From assembly GCA_025765615.1 (NCBI GenBank), contig JAIVFJ010000573.1, positions 1-23,128 of the forward strand: a stretch of 23,128 nt of DNA, written 5' to 3'. The notes beneath the pieces were generated by a model. It worked only from the letters and a program-made list of their open reading frames with translations. It was not told the DNA's origin and ran no database searches. Numbering within the stretch: position 1 is the first letter of the stretch; the number at the start of each line of letters is the position of its first letter. Positions 1 through 10,090 of this stretch are shown in pieces. Position numbers and translations under genes: made by a program. The DNA comes from Zopfochytrium polystomum (taxonomy: Eukaryota > Chytridiomycota > Chytridiomycetes > Chytridiales > Chytridiaceae).

Positions 1-1152
1 GATAGAAACCGCACGCGAGACGACGTCCCTCAATGCTGCCCGTCCACCTCCTTCCTCTGGCTGCAGCAGGACTGCATCACTATTGGAGGAGGCCGCTGTG
101 TCTACACTTGCATCTGCGTCGGTCCGACCCAGCCCGGTAACCCTCTGAACACAAGCTCCTATTGCGGCAAGTGCAGCCATGTCGTAGGAATGGACTGGTG
201 TGGGCACATCTCCAACGATCAATGGGAGCTGTACCAGCGCATTGACGACGGAAGCGGGTCCGACGAGTGCTGCATCTCTTATCTCTGGTAGTACATCTGC
301 TCCCGCGGAAGCGTCGAGCAGCCTGGTGTGACGATTGCCGGACCCCAAACGACGACCACCATCGCCGGCTTAGCTCAGTCTTCGGCCTCGATCGAGACCG
401 TTTCAACCACTCTCAGTCCCGGCATCACAAGTCCTTCTCCCACACCATCAGGCTCCGGTACGGCTCTGAATTCAAGCGTGATCGGGGCCGTTATCGGCGC
501 GATCACGCTCGTGTTGGTTGGTCTTGGCATTGCGTACGCGATCGTTCAACGTCGGCCGCCGTCCGGGGACACCTGAGAACACCGCCTACTTTTCCGCAAC
601 ACTCCCGGGCGGTCCACCGTCAGACCACAAAGGCAGTCCGATGAAAACACCATCCACGGCAGGGGAGGTCGGCTGGACGCGGTTGGCCGGCAACTCAATA
701 CTTCCGCCCCAGCCAGCGCCGCCCATCGCGCTGGTCGCTCCCGCGGCTCGCATCCCCACGAAGAGCCAGCGAGTTCCAACACCAGAGGCCGAAGCGAGCC
801 GCCAGGACGCGATCTCCCTGCGCAGTCGGTGACGCCTTCCGGCATCCCGAGCCCGCCCGCCATGGACCCCACGCCGCCGCCTGCACACAACGTCGGCCAC
901 AGCGAGACCCGATCGCGCGGGAGCGCAAGCGACCCCCTTCCCCCCGACGACGCCGTCGTCATTTCCCCCGGAGCCACCGCGTTTTACGCTCCGCAGGTCC
1001 ACGTTCCTCCCGCCAGAGACAGCGTGGATACCGAATCATTGATCGGGTTTATCCCGCGAGGTGGGTCGCTCGTGTCCAGGGCGGCGACCACGGCGACGGC
1101 GACTTCGACTGTTTCGAGAAAGTTTGTTGGCTACGAGGACACTGCAAGTTGA
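1..1152 (+). CDS. WSC-domain single-pass membrane protein, copy 1 (5' partial, frame breaks)
   Basis: This is probably a cell-wall stress sensor of the Wsc type: an extracellular cysteine-rich carbohydrate-binding domain, a Ser/Thr-rich stalk, one membrane helix and a cytoplasmic tail. The window opens inside the cysteine-rich domain, read in frame 1 up to about 265 and ending with C-S-H-V-V-G-M-D-W-C-G-H and W-E-L-Y-Q-R. A Ser/Thr/Pro stalk follows, then the helix SSVIGAVIGAITLVLVGLGI (about 472-535) followed by QRR. The Pro/Ser-rich tail continues to the stop at 1150-1152 and ends FVGYEDTAS. The reading frame changes near 265, 325, 550 and 828, each by one base when compared with copy 2. 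Signal peptide and first exon lie left of the window. The assignment to Wsc sensors rests on architecture and cysteine spacing; other WSC proteins remain possible. Confidence 0.6.
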
Positions 1153-1657
1153 GTGAAGAACGCTTTGAAAGGAGTATTATCACAACCGACTCACCATCAT
1201 TTTTGTTTCCTGTGGGACTGTGTAGAGGCGGAGCCCGTGGGTTGATCGTCGATTGGATAAGATTTTGTCATAAAGCTGTGTAAAACGCTCTTTTGGATGC
1301 GTACTGTTTGTTGTATCTTGTTTAGCTCATGACTTTGGACCTGCATTAGCCCCAGCTGTAGGTTCTTCGCGACTTGTTTACTCCCCGCACGCTGAGATTA
1401 CAAGAGACAGTTTTAAGTTTCTTCCGACAACGACTTCTCGTTTTGGCAGTCGGCGTCCCTTCCATCTTCCATGGTCGCCCGGCAAGTTCCGCAGAAAGCA
1501 GTCCGTCCCTGATACTTCCATTTTTGGTGCGGAGCGAGATAAGACAGAAAACGGGTGACACGCTCTGCGCACTGAAAGGCCGCACACCATTGGTTCCCAC
1601 AGTCCAAAGAGGGAAGAGACAGAGACAGACAGGCACAAAGACGGAGAAGGAGACCAC
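1153..1657. other. Intergenic region between the two WSC genes
   Basis: No gene is seen. The first 180 bases or so (to about 1335) are recognisably similar to the 3' flank of copy 2 (3156-3357), including shared stretches such as TTTTGTTTCCTGTG and GATTTTGTCATA, so the duplication extends past the stop codon. The rest leads into the pyrimidine tract and is probably the upstream region of copy 2. Confidence 0.6.
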
Positions 1658-1659
1658 TT

Positions 1660-1820
<161 letters not shown>

Positions 1821-1870
1821 TGTCCACTCTCCTTCCCTCTCTTCAACATTTGATGTCACCCCCGGCGAAG

Positions 1871-3155
1871 ATGCGGCGCCCACGAGAGCTGAGCAACGGG
1901 CGGATTCACATTCTCTCCTTCCTACTCGTAACAACCCTCTGCCCTTGCAGCACCAACACATGTGCGGGCCGATACCACCCTGAAACCTCTCGGCTGCTAC
2001 GGCCTCACGGCGAACGAACCCGCTCCCGCCGGCATCTCCGTGGACAAGAACCGCACGCGATCGGACGCCGCTCAGTGCTGCCTTCCTCGGCCTTCCTCTG
2101 GCTGCAGCAAGACTGCGTCACCGTTGGCGGAGACCGCTGCACCTTCACCTGCATTTGCGTGGGGTCGACCCAGCCCGCCAACCCCCTGAATGCAGCGCCT
2201 GGTGCGACACATGCAGCCACGTCGACGGAATGGAGTGGTGTGGGCACTACTCTAACAGTCGATGGGAGCTGTACCAGCGCATCGACAACGGATCCGGCGC
2301 TGGCGCTTCGTCTCCCAACCCTGGCGCTGGCACTTCCTCCACATCTGCAGAATCGCCCAGCAATCCTGGTGTGACGATCGCAGGACCACAAAGGACGACC
2401 ACCATCGCCGGCCTCACTCCATCGTCGGTATCGATCGAGAGCGCCTCAACACCTCTCAGTCCCGGCCTCACGAGCCCCTCCCTCTCCCTCTCGTCAGGGA
2501 CCGGCACTTCGCTCAATGCCGCCGTGATCGGCGCCGTTATCGGCGCGATCACCCTCGTGTTAGTTGGTCTCGGAATTGCTTACGCGATGGTTCAACGTCG
2601 GCGCCACCGCGACAGCGACATGGGGCTACACGAGAAATCCGCCTCCTTTCCAGCGGGCGGCGGGGCAGGCCGTTGGACGCAATTGGTCGGCAACTCAGTA
2701 CCACCACACCGGCCCGCCCATCGCGCTGGTCGCCCCCCCGCTCGCTTCCCTCCGACCAGCGAGCGTGTCCTAACGCCAGAGGCTGCCGCGATCCGCCCTC
2801 CGCTCGCGATCCCTCCACCGCAATCCGTGACGCCCTCCGCCGGCATTCCGAGCCCGCCGGCCCTGGATCCCACGCCGCCGCCTGCAGACATCGTCAGCCG
2901 CAGCGAGACCCCGTCCCGCCGCAGCGCAAGCGACCTCCGTCTCCGCGACGACGCCGTCGTCATTTCGCCCAGCGCGTCGCGTTTTACTCTCCTGAGATCC
3001 ACGTTCCTCCCAACAGGGACAGCGTGGATACCGAGTCGTCCTTGACCGGGTTTATGCCGAGGGGTGGATCGCTCGTGTCAAGGGTGGGGACGACGGCGAC
3101 GGCAACGTCGACTGTTTCGAGAAAGTTTGTTGGATACGAGGATACTGCAAGTTGA
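1871..3155 (+). CDS. WSC-domain single-pass membrane protein, copy 2 (frame breaks)
   Basis: Complete tandem paralogue of the gene at 1-1152. The ATG at 1871 gives a basic N-terminus and a hydrophobic signal peptide (R-I-H-I-L-S-F-L-L-V-T-T-L). The WSC-like domain starts at L-G-C-Y-G-L (about 1990) and has paired cysteines in C-I-C-V-G and C-D-T-C-S-H, then W-C-G-H and W-E-L-Y-Q-R (about 2275). A Ser/Thr/Gly/Pro stalk follows, then one membrane helix (about 2520-2585, V-I-G-A-V-I-G-A-I-T-L-V-L-V-G-L-G-I) and the stop-transfer Q-R-R-R-H-R. The Pro-rich tail again ends in FVGYEDTAS. One-base frame changes occur near 1963 (a GGG run), 2085, 2200 and 2970. A Wsc1-type sensor would report wall stress to the Rho1/PKC pathway; that role is inferred from the architecture. 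Confidence 0.65.
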
Positions 3156-3481
3156 GTGAAAGAAGTTTTCAACGGAGTTTTGTCACAAGTTACTCACATG
3201 CATAAAAACATTTTGTTTCCTGTGAACTGTGTAGAGACGGAGGCCATCAGTTGATCAATCGAGTGGATTTTGTCATAGAGGCTGCGCAACTTACTCTTTT
3301 AGATGGCAGAATATGATTCCATACCGTTTATGTTTATTGTTCTTGTCAACCCATGACCATCCATGGCTCCAACACTGGAACAATGAGGATTGCTCAAACC
3401 TGACTCCAACAGAGTAGTAGCAGTGGCCGTTCTTTGCTTATCCTGCACCAACGCTGGGGACGCCGGAATGACTTCGCAAAT
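3156..3481. other. Convergent intergenic region
   Basis: Lies between the stop of WSC copy 2 and the stop of the first F-box/repeat gene. The first 200 bases are the duplicated 3' flank described for 1153-1335. No gene, tRNA or clear repeat is visible in the rest. Confidence 0.6.
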
Positions 3482-4333
3482 TCAGTATTTGAGAGGCAAA
3501 ACATTATTTTCTGCAAGGACTTTCGACAAAGCCCTCCATTGGCGGTTCATCAAAGCGCGCAAGCCATTCGGTGTGCTAATCTCGTCGTTCAACGCCTTCA
3601 ACCCAACATTCTGCCACCATTCGCGAGCAATGGGATGGCTTATTTCCTCGTCCAAAGTCTCCCGGGAGCACTTGATTTCAAGTCCACTGTCCAACCACCA
3701 CTGCAGCACGTTCACATGCCCGTAGTGAGTGGCCCAGTTCATAGCTTTTGTGCTGTACTTAAGCGGAAACCCGCTTTCTTTCCACCACTGGAGGACCGCC
3801 GTGTGTCCGTAGGCGCTTGCAATGTCCATCGCAAGCTCGGTGTACATGAATCGGAGATGAGAGGTCTTCCACCACTCCAACACGTGGACGTGGTTGTTTC
3901 CGCTGGCTTGATCAACGGCATTCACAGAGTACGGGATCTTGAAGGGATGGCGCTCGCGCCAGCGAAGGTGCCACCATTCGAGAACCTTGAGGTGCCCGTT
4001 GGCGCTGGCTGCGTCGACTGCTTGTGCGTTGGACTGGATCTGAGTACCCAGGCGACGATACCACCATTCGAGAACGGCCAGACGCCCCTGGGCTGTTGCG
4101 CGGTCGATGGCTGACTGCAGGGACGGCGTGAAGGCATCTAGAGCGGAGGGAGCGCACCGGGCGATCAGAACGAGGAGCTCTATTTCGGTGGCCGCCGACA
4201 CAAGGTCGCGTGAATCGGAACTGCGCACTGAAGCCACGAGGACTGAGGGAATGCAGCTGATGGCCGCGAGGCGGAGGCGATCGCTACCGTTGAGAAATTC
4301 ACAGATCGCGAGGAGAATCGGCGACGGGAGCAT
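3482..4333 (-). CDS. F-box-like protein with WW-type ankyrin-like repeats (intact)
   Basis: Uninterrupted 283-residue frame. Residues 1-45 (MLPSPILLAICEFLNGSDRLRLAAI) fit the F-box pattern L-P-x-x-(I/L)-L-x-x-I-x-x-(F/Y)-L-x-x-x-D-x-x-x-L. From about residue 85 six degenerate units of roughly 30-38 residues follow, each built as A-(V/M)-D-x-A-S-x-x-G-H-x-x-V-L-(E/Q)-W-W-x-x-S-G-(L/F). These resemble ankyrin helix-turn-helix units but with an invariant W-W in place of the usual second-helix leucines. An F-box would bind Skp1 and present repeat-bound substrates to an SCF ubiquitin ligase; substrate and role are unknown. No introns or signal peptide are seen. Two more loci of this family lie at about 7100-8612 and 8960-9888. 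That this copy is free of indels shows the family can be functional. Confidence 0.75.
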   Translation of the reverse strand: MLPSPILLAICEFLNGSDRLRLAAISCIPSVLVASVRSSDSRDLVSAATEIELLVLIARCAPSALDAFTPSLQSAIDRATAQGRLAVLEWWYRRLGTQIQSNAQAVDAASANGHLKVLEWWHLRWRERHPFKIPYSVNAVDQASGNNHVHVLEWWKTSHLRFMYTELAMDIASAYGHTAVLQWWKESGFPLKYSTKAMNWATHYGHVNVLQWWLDSGLEIKCSRETLDEEISHPIAREWWQNVGLKALNDEISTPNGLRALMNRQWRALSKVLAENNVLPLKY

Positions 4334-4949
4334 GGCAGAATGGTTGGAGTTTGGCGGCTGAGTTTGCGTCCCTGGAGCACGAATCCGCCCCAGCCCCGCT
4401 TGCGCTTGTTCAGTTTACCGAAAGTAAACCCATCCCTACCCAAATCCGCCTTCTCCCCTTGGAACGCTGCCGGGTGTGGAGTGATACTGCGACAGAATGC
4501 GCCTGTGATTTTATTGGTTCGATTTGTGGATAGAAAGGGATTCCTCACATAGGCACTTGGAGAGCGAAAATGGCGAAAAGCCAGATGAGCTAGCAACTTC
4601 CGCACTTGAACGCCCCTGCGAGCGTATTGTGGTTTGGTGCATCCAGGAGTGGACGGTAAAGTGCCGTGCGTACTCGAGACGGTTGTCAGGAGCGGCGGAT
4701 CCAGCGGCGGGTGTCCGACCGAGTACCGCTGCGGCTCGTCATGTATGATAATGATTGGTGGGTGAACTTTATTTTTTTTCTTTTCTTTCAACTGTATTTC
4801 TGTCTTTTTTCTTTGCCTCACACTTCTTCAGCGGCAATGGCCACGAACCACCTTAACCACGAAACAGCCTGCCTCCACGCGCCCAGCGTGGCACGGCCTC
4901 GAAACTTGGGGCGTGATGTTGGGGTCCGTCAGCCGGAAGCGCCTTGGAG

Positions 4950-4992
4950 AAATTAATAAATATATTAATATTAATAATGCTAACAAATAATA
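4950..4992. other. AT-only island
   Basis: A 43-base stretch with almost no G or C (TTAATAAATATATTAATATTAATAAT and neighbours) in otherwise GC-rich DNA. It contains short self-complementary TTAATA/TATTAA units. It could be a low-melting replication or scaffold element, or simply intergenic drift; no specific motif identifies it. Confidence 0.5.
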
Positions 4993-5030
4993 TGGTAGTT
5001 CTGATCTGAGTGCAGGTCAGGAAGGCCTGC

Positions 5031-5056
5031 CGTGTGCGTGTGTGCGTGCGCGCGCG
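5031..5056. repeat. Alternating purine-pyrimidine (GT/GC) run
   Basis: 26 bases of strict pyrimidine-purine alternation made of TG and CG steps. Such sequences can adopt left-handed Z-DNA under negative supercoiling; whether this one does is unknown. Confidence 0.75.
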
Positions 5057-5499
5057 GGGTCACTCGAAACGTCACGCGACGTTCCTTTTTTGGCGGCGCG
5101 ATGTCGCAAGATTCATGCATGCAATGTCCGGGGACACAGAGTGGTCTTCCTTTCTTGTTCGTTTCAATCTCCGCACTTCTGGACGAGGACGGAGCTTGCG
5201 GAATTCGATTTGCAGCCGCGTGATTAATGCAGTAGTTACGGACAACACCCGTCGACCGCTCACCGCTCCACCCAGCTGCTCCGGCTGGCACGCGCGGGGC
5301 GTTCTCTTCCTCGCTGAAAATGCTAAATAAACGTTAGACCGTCAATGATTCGCATGACGTGATCGAGTGGCTTGCGGCCCAAAGTTGGTGCAATGGAAAG
5401 GTGAGATATCGGTGCGTATGCTGGTCGATTGCGCCTGGTCACCGTGGCTAAAAACTCTGCATAGGTTGGCGTCAGCGGCAACAGCCAGCTCGCAATGTC

Positions 5500-6669
5500 T
5501 CAATATTTCATTGCGGAGGGCCAGCCACCGCACCTTGCTGCGATTGCCCCGTGGGAAGGGTTCGTATTCGATAGCGCTTCTGGATTCCTCCAAGCTGAAG
5601 CACGCTCCATTTCTCCCCTTGCCTCTCTCACGCTCCCCGCAGACTCACAGACAACTACCGGAAACCCGATGTCGAACGGAGCGGCATCTTCAATCTCCGC
5701 AATGTTCTCCTCGGTCAGCTCGAGCGAGAGGGCGGCAATGTTGCCCTTGAGGTGCTCGACCTTGCGACCGCCGACGATGGAGAACACGTAGGACGCCTTG
5801 TGCAAGACATAGGCAAGCGCGACCGACGTGATGACCATGTCTTTGCGCTTCGCAACCCTTTCGAGCACCGCCGCCACGGCGCGCTGCTTGTCCAAAGCGG
5901 AGGCCGCCGACCGCCCCTCCGACTGGTACTCGCCAGCTCCGCCGCGCTCTTGAAAATGCCGCTTCCAAGCGCGCCGCGCCATACCCTCCAACACCGCCAT
6001 GGGCAAGATGTCGCGCTCAAATTCGCGGTCCGCGGCCGACCACCTGCCCTGGTGCACTCAAAATTCCGTCAAACCTTTGTCGCGCGCGTACCGGTTCGCG
6101 CTGCTCGCGATCCACGCGGGGGTGTCGCTGACGCCGATGTAGAACCTTTCCGGCGAGGACGAGGCGGTGAAGCGACTGTATGACCTCCTCGATCGACGTG
6201 GAAAAGTCCCACCAGTGGACGTACAAAAGGTCGATGTAGTCTGTGCCCAACTTCTTGAGGCTGGCGTCGACCGAGTGTCGCAAGCTCTTTGAGTGGTTGC
6301 CCTGGTAGTCGATCTTAACGACTTCGGGCCCGCCCGGTTTCGGGTAGCAGGACGTGTACTTTGTCGCGAGGACGATCTGGTCGCGGTTCTTGCGCGAGGC
6401 CATCCACTCGCCGATCCACTGCTCGCTCTCCACGCCTTGGTAGTTGGTGGAGGTGTCGATTAAGTTGCCGCCGGCCTGGAAGAAGTAGTCGAGGATCTCG
6501 AACGTCGTGCCTTTGGTGCACTTGCCCATGAACGGAGCCCACGCGTCGCCAAAGTTCATGGCGTCGAGGCAGAGGGCGATACTCTCAGAGGTCATCGCCG
6601 GCCTTTTGTGGGCTGGATGCGGTGGAAGCCGAGGGGCGTCTTTGAGCGGGGACGGGGTACAAAGGCCAT
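5500..6669 (-). CDS. Aldo-keto reductase, aryl-alcohol dehydrogenase (AAD) type
   Basis: NADP-dependent oxidoreductase of the fungal AAD branch of the aldo-keto reductases. The start at 6669 gives M-A-F-V-P-R-P-R-S-K-T-P-L-G-F-H-R, the usual AAD N-terminus. After a one-base frame break the chain continues L-C-L-D-A-M-N-F-G-D-A-W (about 6570). Visible active-site residues are Asp in N-L-I-D-T-S, Tyr in T-N-Y-Q, Lys in L-A-T-K-Y and His in Y-V-H-W-W-D, the AKR tetrad. K-V-L is followed by a second break near 6150. The C-terminal half includes H-Q-G-R-W-S-A-A-D-R-E-F-E-R-D-I-L-P-M-A (about 6050-5990) and VGGRKVEHLKGNIAALSLEL (about 5780-5720), then PFDIGFP. A local double frame break occurs near 5960. 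A GT-AG intron of about 64 nt may follow GFP, so the last residues are uncertain. Substrate cannot be read from the sequence. Confidence 0.85.
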
Positions 6670-7099
6670 GTTTGATTGAGCTAAGGCAGGTTTTGGTAGT
6701 TATGGCGTTTCACTAGATAGACTGCTGCGCAGATTGGAAGGTAGGCCTTTTTATACGCCCACCATGACGGAAGAGCTGTATTGATTTATGCTTTTGATTG
6801 TTTATCGATTTCGCTTCTTTTTTTTTTTTTTTTTTTTTTTTGTTGTGTTGTGCTTGTCCGCCGCTCAGTCCGCCGAGTCGCATATCGGGCCCGACAAACT
6901 TTACTAAATCGGCAAACGGGCCAGCCATTGCAGTTGCTGCTACGGCCTTGAGGAAGGGCTCGGCTCATGTCGTCGCTGGGCGCGCAGGCTCCGCAGAATT
7001 GGGAATAGAGAAAGAGCCCTTGAGCGAAAGGTCAGTACCTTTTTTTTTGCGCCCAATAGAGCTTGCACACACACAAAATCCTTCAACGTAAAGCACACA
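6670..7099. other. Intergenic region upstream of the reductase
   Basis: Holds the reductase promoter and the region downstream of the long F-box/repeat gene. The only obvious element is a 24-base T run at 6818-6841. One minus-strand reading frame from the upstream repeat gene stays open to 6940, but its composition beyond about 7150 no longer looks like the family, so I do not count it as coding. Confidence 0.5.
6818..6841 (+). repeat. Poly-T run (24 T)
   Basis: Uninterrupted T homopolymer, poly-A on the minus strand. No retroposon body or target-site duplication was recognised beside it. A run of this length is also an assembly-length hazard. Confidence 0.95.
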
Positions 7100-8612
7100 C
7101 ATCCACACACCGCACTCTGTTCGTCATCTCGATGAGAAAGTCGCGAACGCTCGAAAGCACAAAAGTGTGATGAGGATTTATTAGGAGTTTCCGTCCCAAC
7201 TGAAAAAGCTGCCTCAACACCCCACCATGACCACTTGCTCTTGGCAAGGGATGGCGTTTGGTTCGACTCGATACTTGGTTGGACCATTTTCTCCTTTAGT
7301 GTGGGCAATCCCACAGCCAGCCACCATTCTGCCACCGCTGGATCTCCACTCAACGCTTCGTCCACTGTCTCCTGCACATACTTGATTTCCAGACCGCTGT
7401 CCATCCACCATTGTAGCACGTTCACATGGCCAGAGAGAGTTGCCCCGTGAATAGCAATGCGCTGTACTTCAGTTCCACGCCAGTGTCTTTCCACCACTGT
7501 AGAACTGCAACATGCCCATTACCGCTTGCTGAATCCATGGCGTTGATGCTGCACTCCAGGGTGAATCGAGAGCTGCTCCACCAGTTCAAGACGTGAAGGT
7601 GGTGATTGGCGCTGGCCCGATCCATCGCTTTTTCCGAGTACAGGACCTTCAGTCCGCTTGCCGCCCACCACTGAAGGACTTGGAGGTCGCCCGCTCGCTC
7701 GCGCCGTCAACGGCTTCCGACGTGTACGAAAGCTTGACTCCGCTCCGCCTCCAGAACTCGAGCATCTCCAGCCTCCCCGTTTACTCACTTCGTCCATGAT
7801 ACCGGGAATCTTTCGCGGAAGTTCGATTTGAGTGTTTGCTGCCACCAAAGCAGCACTCGAAGATGGCCGTTTCGCGTGGCCCCAAGGAGACCATCCTTGT
7901 GGATCTCGAGTTCGTTCTCTGCCGAGCGGTGCCAGCTGACGGTGACTGGATTAAAATCAAGCTCGTTCGGATTGTAGGAGCTCGCGTATCGGAACGTCCA
8001 CGGATTGTTGGTCGACAGGCTGCCCTCTCCCGTTTTGCCCTCCTTCAACCACCGCAGCACGTCCAGCCGACCTTCCGCGCTCACCATATCCAGCAGCCGA
8101 TCCGAGCAGAGCACGCGGAGCCCGCTGCGCCTCCACCACTCCATGACATCCCACTTCGCCCCCACACATGCCTGCTCGAATGCGTGTCGCGTATAGGGGA
8201 TCTCGGGTGGTGGCTGCTCCCGCTCGCGCCACCGCTGCCTCCACCACTGCAGCACCTCGACGTGTCCGTTGCCGCTGGCGTCGTCCACCGCAGCCGTGGT
8301 GCACGGGATGTCGGCACCCCTTCGGCGGCGCCACAGTTCGAGGACAGCGACTCTTCCGAGAGCGCTCGCTCGATCGACGACGGCGGCTTCGATGGCCAGG
8401 GGAAGGGCGTCGAATGCGCTGGGCGGGTGAAGAGCGAGAATATCGAGAAGATCGGGGTCGGCGAGTACGGAGACGAAATCGTCGTCGCGGTGGCTGGCGC
8501 CTCTTGCGGTGGCTGTAAGGATGAACGGGAGCTGGGCGATGGCTGCGAGGCGGAAGCGATCGCTGTGGTTGAGGTATTCGCAGACGACGATGAAGACAGT
8601 GGTCGGTAGCAT
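7100..8612 (-). CDS. F-box-like protein with WW-type ankyrin-like repeats, long paralogue (frame breaks)
   Basis: The start at 8612 (MLPTTVFIVVCEYLNHSDRF) aligns directly with the intact paralogue at 3482-4333; in-frame codons upstream to 8675 are not needed. The frame is unbroken to about 7800, then continues across one-base breaks near 7840, 7790, 7690 and 7450. About eleven repeat units can be followed through V-L-E-L-W, V-L-Q-W-W, V-M-E-W-W, V-L-R-W-L, V-L-L-W-W, M-L-E-F-W, V-L-Q-W-W, V-L-N-W-W, V-L-Q-W-W, V-L-Q-W-W and A-E-W-W. An unusual insert of about 45 residues, rich in Asn and Ser, lies between the fourth and fifth units (about 8010-7890). The last family-like residues (L-A-V-G-L-P-T-L-K-E-K) correspond to the end of the intact copy; the true stop is uncertain, somewhere about 7100-7250. 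F-box and SCF function are inferred as for the intact copy. Confidence 0.65.
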
Positions 8613-8959
8613 GGTGGCTTGTTTCACAAAGACCACCTGACAGCCAAATGTGGCACTGCAGGTGCTTGACCTCATCCCGACACCCCTTCAAGCAAATACA
8701 ACTTCAAAGGCGGTTGGATGGTCACAGCAGATTCCATAGCAAGGGCCGCCCATACGAATAAGCTGCAGGCATCAGATATCATGTCCTCGTTATCAGTCCC
8801 AACCATCGTCGCCACCCCTCGATCTGCACATACATGGACCGATCTGTGCCGACCGGTTTCAAGCTGGCCACCCTGTTCCAGCTGCGAGGCTGTCAAAGTG
8901 CACAGCCTTCTCGCTCGTTCCGACCTTCCTTTCTGACATCTGCCAGCATCCGCTGCGAC
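8613..8959. other. Divergent spacer between two repeat-family loci
   Basis: Separates the start of the long F-box/repeat gene (minus) from the broken copy (plus). No F-box-like sequence could be read here in the plus direction, so the broken copy appears to lack its N-terminal domain. Confidence 0.45.
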
Positions 8960-9888
8960 ATGGAACTTCTAAGAGTGATCGTGTCGAAACGCCGCGATGG
9001 GTCTCCAGCGGCACAGGTTATTACCCCATTGGTCACGCGATCAGCACGGCGAGCCAGCACGGCCGCGTTGACATCCTGCAGTGGTGGTTGGACAGCGGGC
9101 TGCGGCTGGAGCATACCAAGAAAGCTATGGACCCTCCCGCCAGCGAGTTCGGACACGTTCGCAGTCTTACAATGGTGGAAAAGTCAGAAAACTTGTTGGA
9201 AGCTAAAGTACTCTTGCCTCCGCGATCGACATGGCGAGCCATAACGGACACGTGGCGGTTCTCGACTGGTGGAAAGAGAGCGGGCTCAAGCTGCGGTACA
9301 CCGCACGAAGGGATAGACGAGGTGAGTCTCCGCGGGCGAGTTCCCGTTCTTCAGTGGTGGCGCGAGGAGCGGCCTCAAAGATGCGGTACACGAACGCGGC
9401 GATGGAGTTTCCCGGCCGAGCGGGGTGATTACAGGGTTCTGGATTGGTGGAGAGACAGCAAAAGCCGAGCTCCGATACACTGACAGCTACTGGATTCGGG
9501 CGAGCTCACGAGGGGCGATTTGGCTTTGCTTCCGATGGTGGAAAGAAAGCGGGATCAAACCAGCAAGGTATACCACGAGAGCAGTTGACAGTGCAAGCTT
9601 GCATGGACATACGAATGCTCTTCAATGGTGGCTGGAAAGCGGATTCGAATTACGATATACTTGCGGTGCCGTGGATCGGGCGAGCGCGTGGGGATCTGCC
9701 GCGAGCCTCGAATGGTGGAAAAGACAGCCAACTTTCTCTAAAACTATACGAAGGCTGCCATGGATCAAGCGAGCGCCAACGGCCATCTCCACGTTTTGGA
9801 GTGGTGGAAGCGCAGTGGCCTCACTCTAAAGTACAGCGGGCCGAGCAATGGCGATGGCTGCCGGCGCGGGCCGTATGGATGTTCTAAT
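8960..9888 (+). pseudogene. Broken WW-repeat (ankyrin-like) paralogue
   Basis: Clear repeat units of the family appear in all three plus frames: G-R-V-D-I-L-Q-W-W-L-D-S-G-L (about 9060), A-V-L-Q-W-W-K (9165), HNGHVAVLDWWKESGLKLRY (9240-9300), P-V-L-Q-W-W-R (9345), R-V-L-D-W-W-R-D-S (9435), a degenerate unit near 9530, N-A-L-Q-W-W-L-E-S-G-F (9615), S-L-E-W-W-K (9705) and [13 protein letters not shown] (9790). The frame changes roughly once per repeat, so no long product could be made. No F-box start was found upstream. The density of breaks is far higher than in the intact copy, which favours a real pseudogene, though local sequence error could add to it. Confidence 0.65.
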
Positions 9889-10090
9889 GTGGTAGGTGGA
9901 TAGTGGGCTGCCGCTAAGGATCCTCACCTCGGCCTTTGCCGCACTGCAGCGGAGGCGTCCAAAGTAGCATACTGTCTGTCCCGTCGTTCTCCACACACCC
10001 ATTCTTCAAACACGATTTGCTCGGTCGCGATCGATCCGCAATCGCAATTTCAGGCGGTTCCGACAATTTCATTCTCCTTCCACCTTTGAC

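Larger units (their letters stand above)
4334..5495. other. Long intergenic region without a recognised gene
   Basis: No open frame here has protein-like composition or a family I recognise. It contains a T-rich stretch at about 4767-4815, an AT island at 4950-4992 and an alternating purine-pyrimidine run at 5031-5056, both listed separately. It should include the upstream region of the gene at 3482-4333 and the 3' end of the aldo-keto reductase. Some of the last 150 bases may be the extreme C-terminal exon of that reductase, whose end is unsettled. Confidence 0.5.

Noticed and set aside
372..395. TTAGCTCAGTCTTCGG resembling a tRNA A box
   Set aside because: It lies inside the WSC coding frame and no matching B box or acceptor stem follows.
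546..1002. Minus-strand frames of 138-143 codons opposite WSC copy 1
   Set aside because: They are antisense to the conserved WSC tail and reflect GC-rich codon bias; the plus-strand protein is conserved between the two copies.
3434..4114. Plus-strand 226-codon frame
   Set aside because: Antisense of the intact F-box/repeat gene, whose repeats are clearly on the minus strand.
4180..4821. Minus-strand 213-codon frame running into the gene-free region
   Set aside because: Low-complexity Lys/Arg composition with no start context or domain, and it overlaps the F-box gene out of frame.
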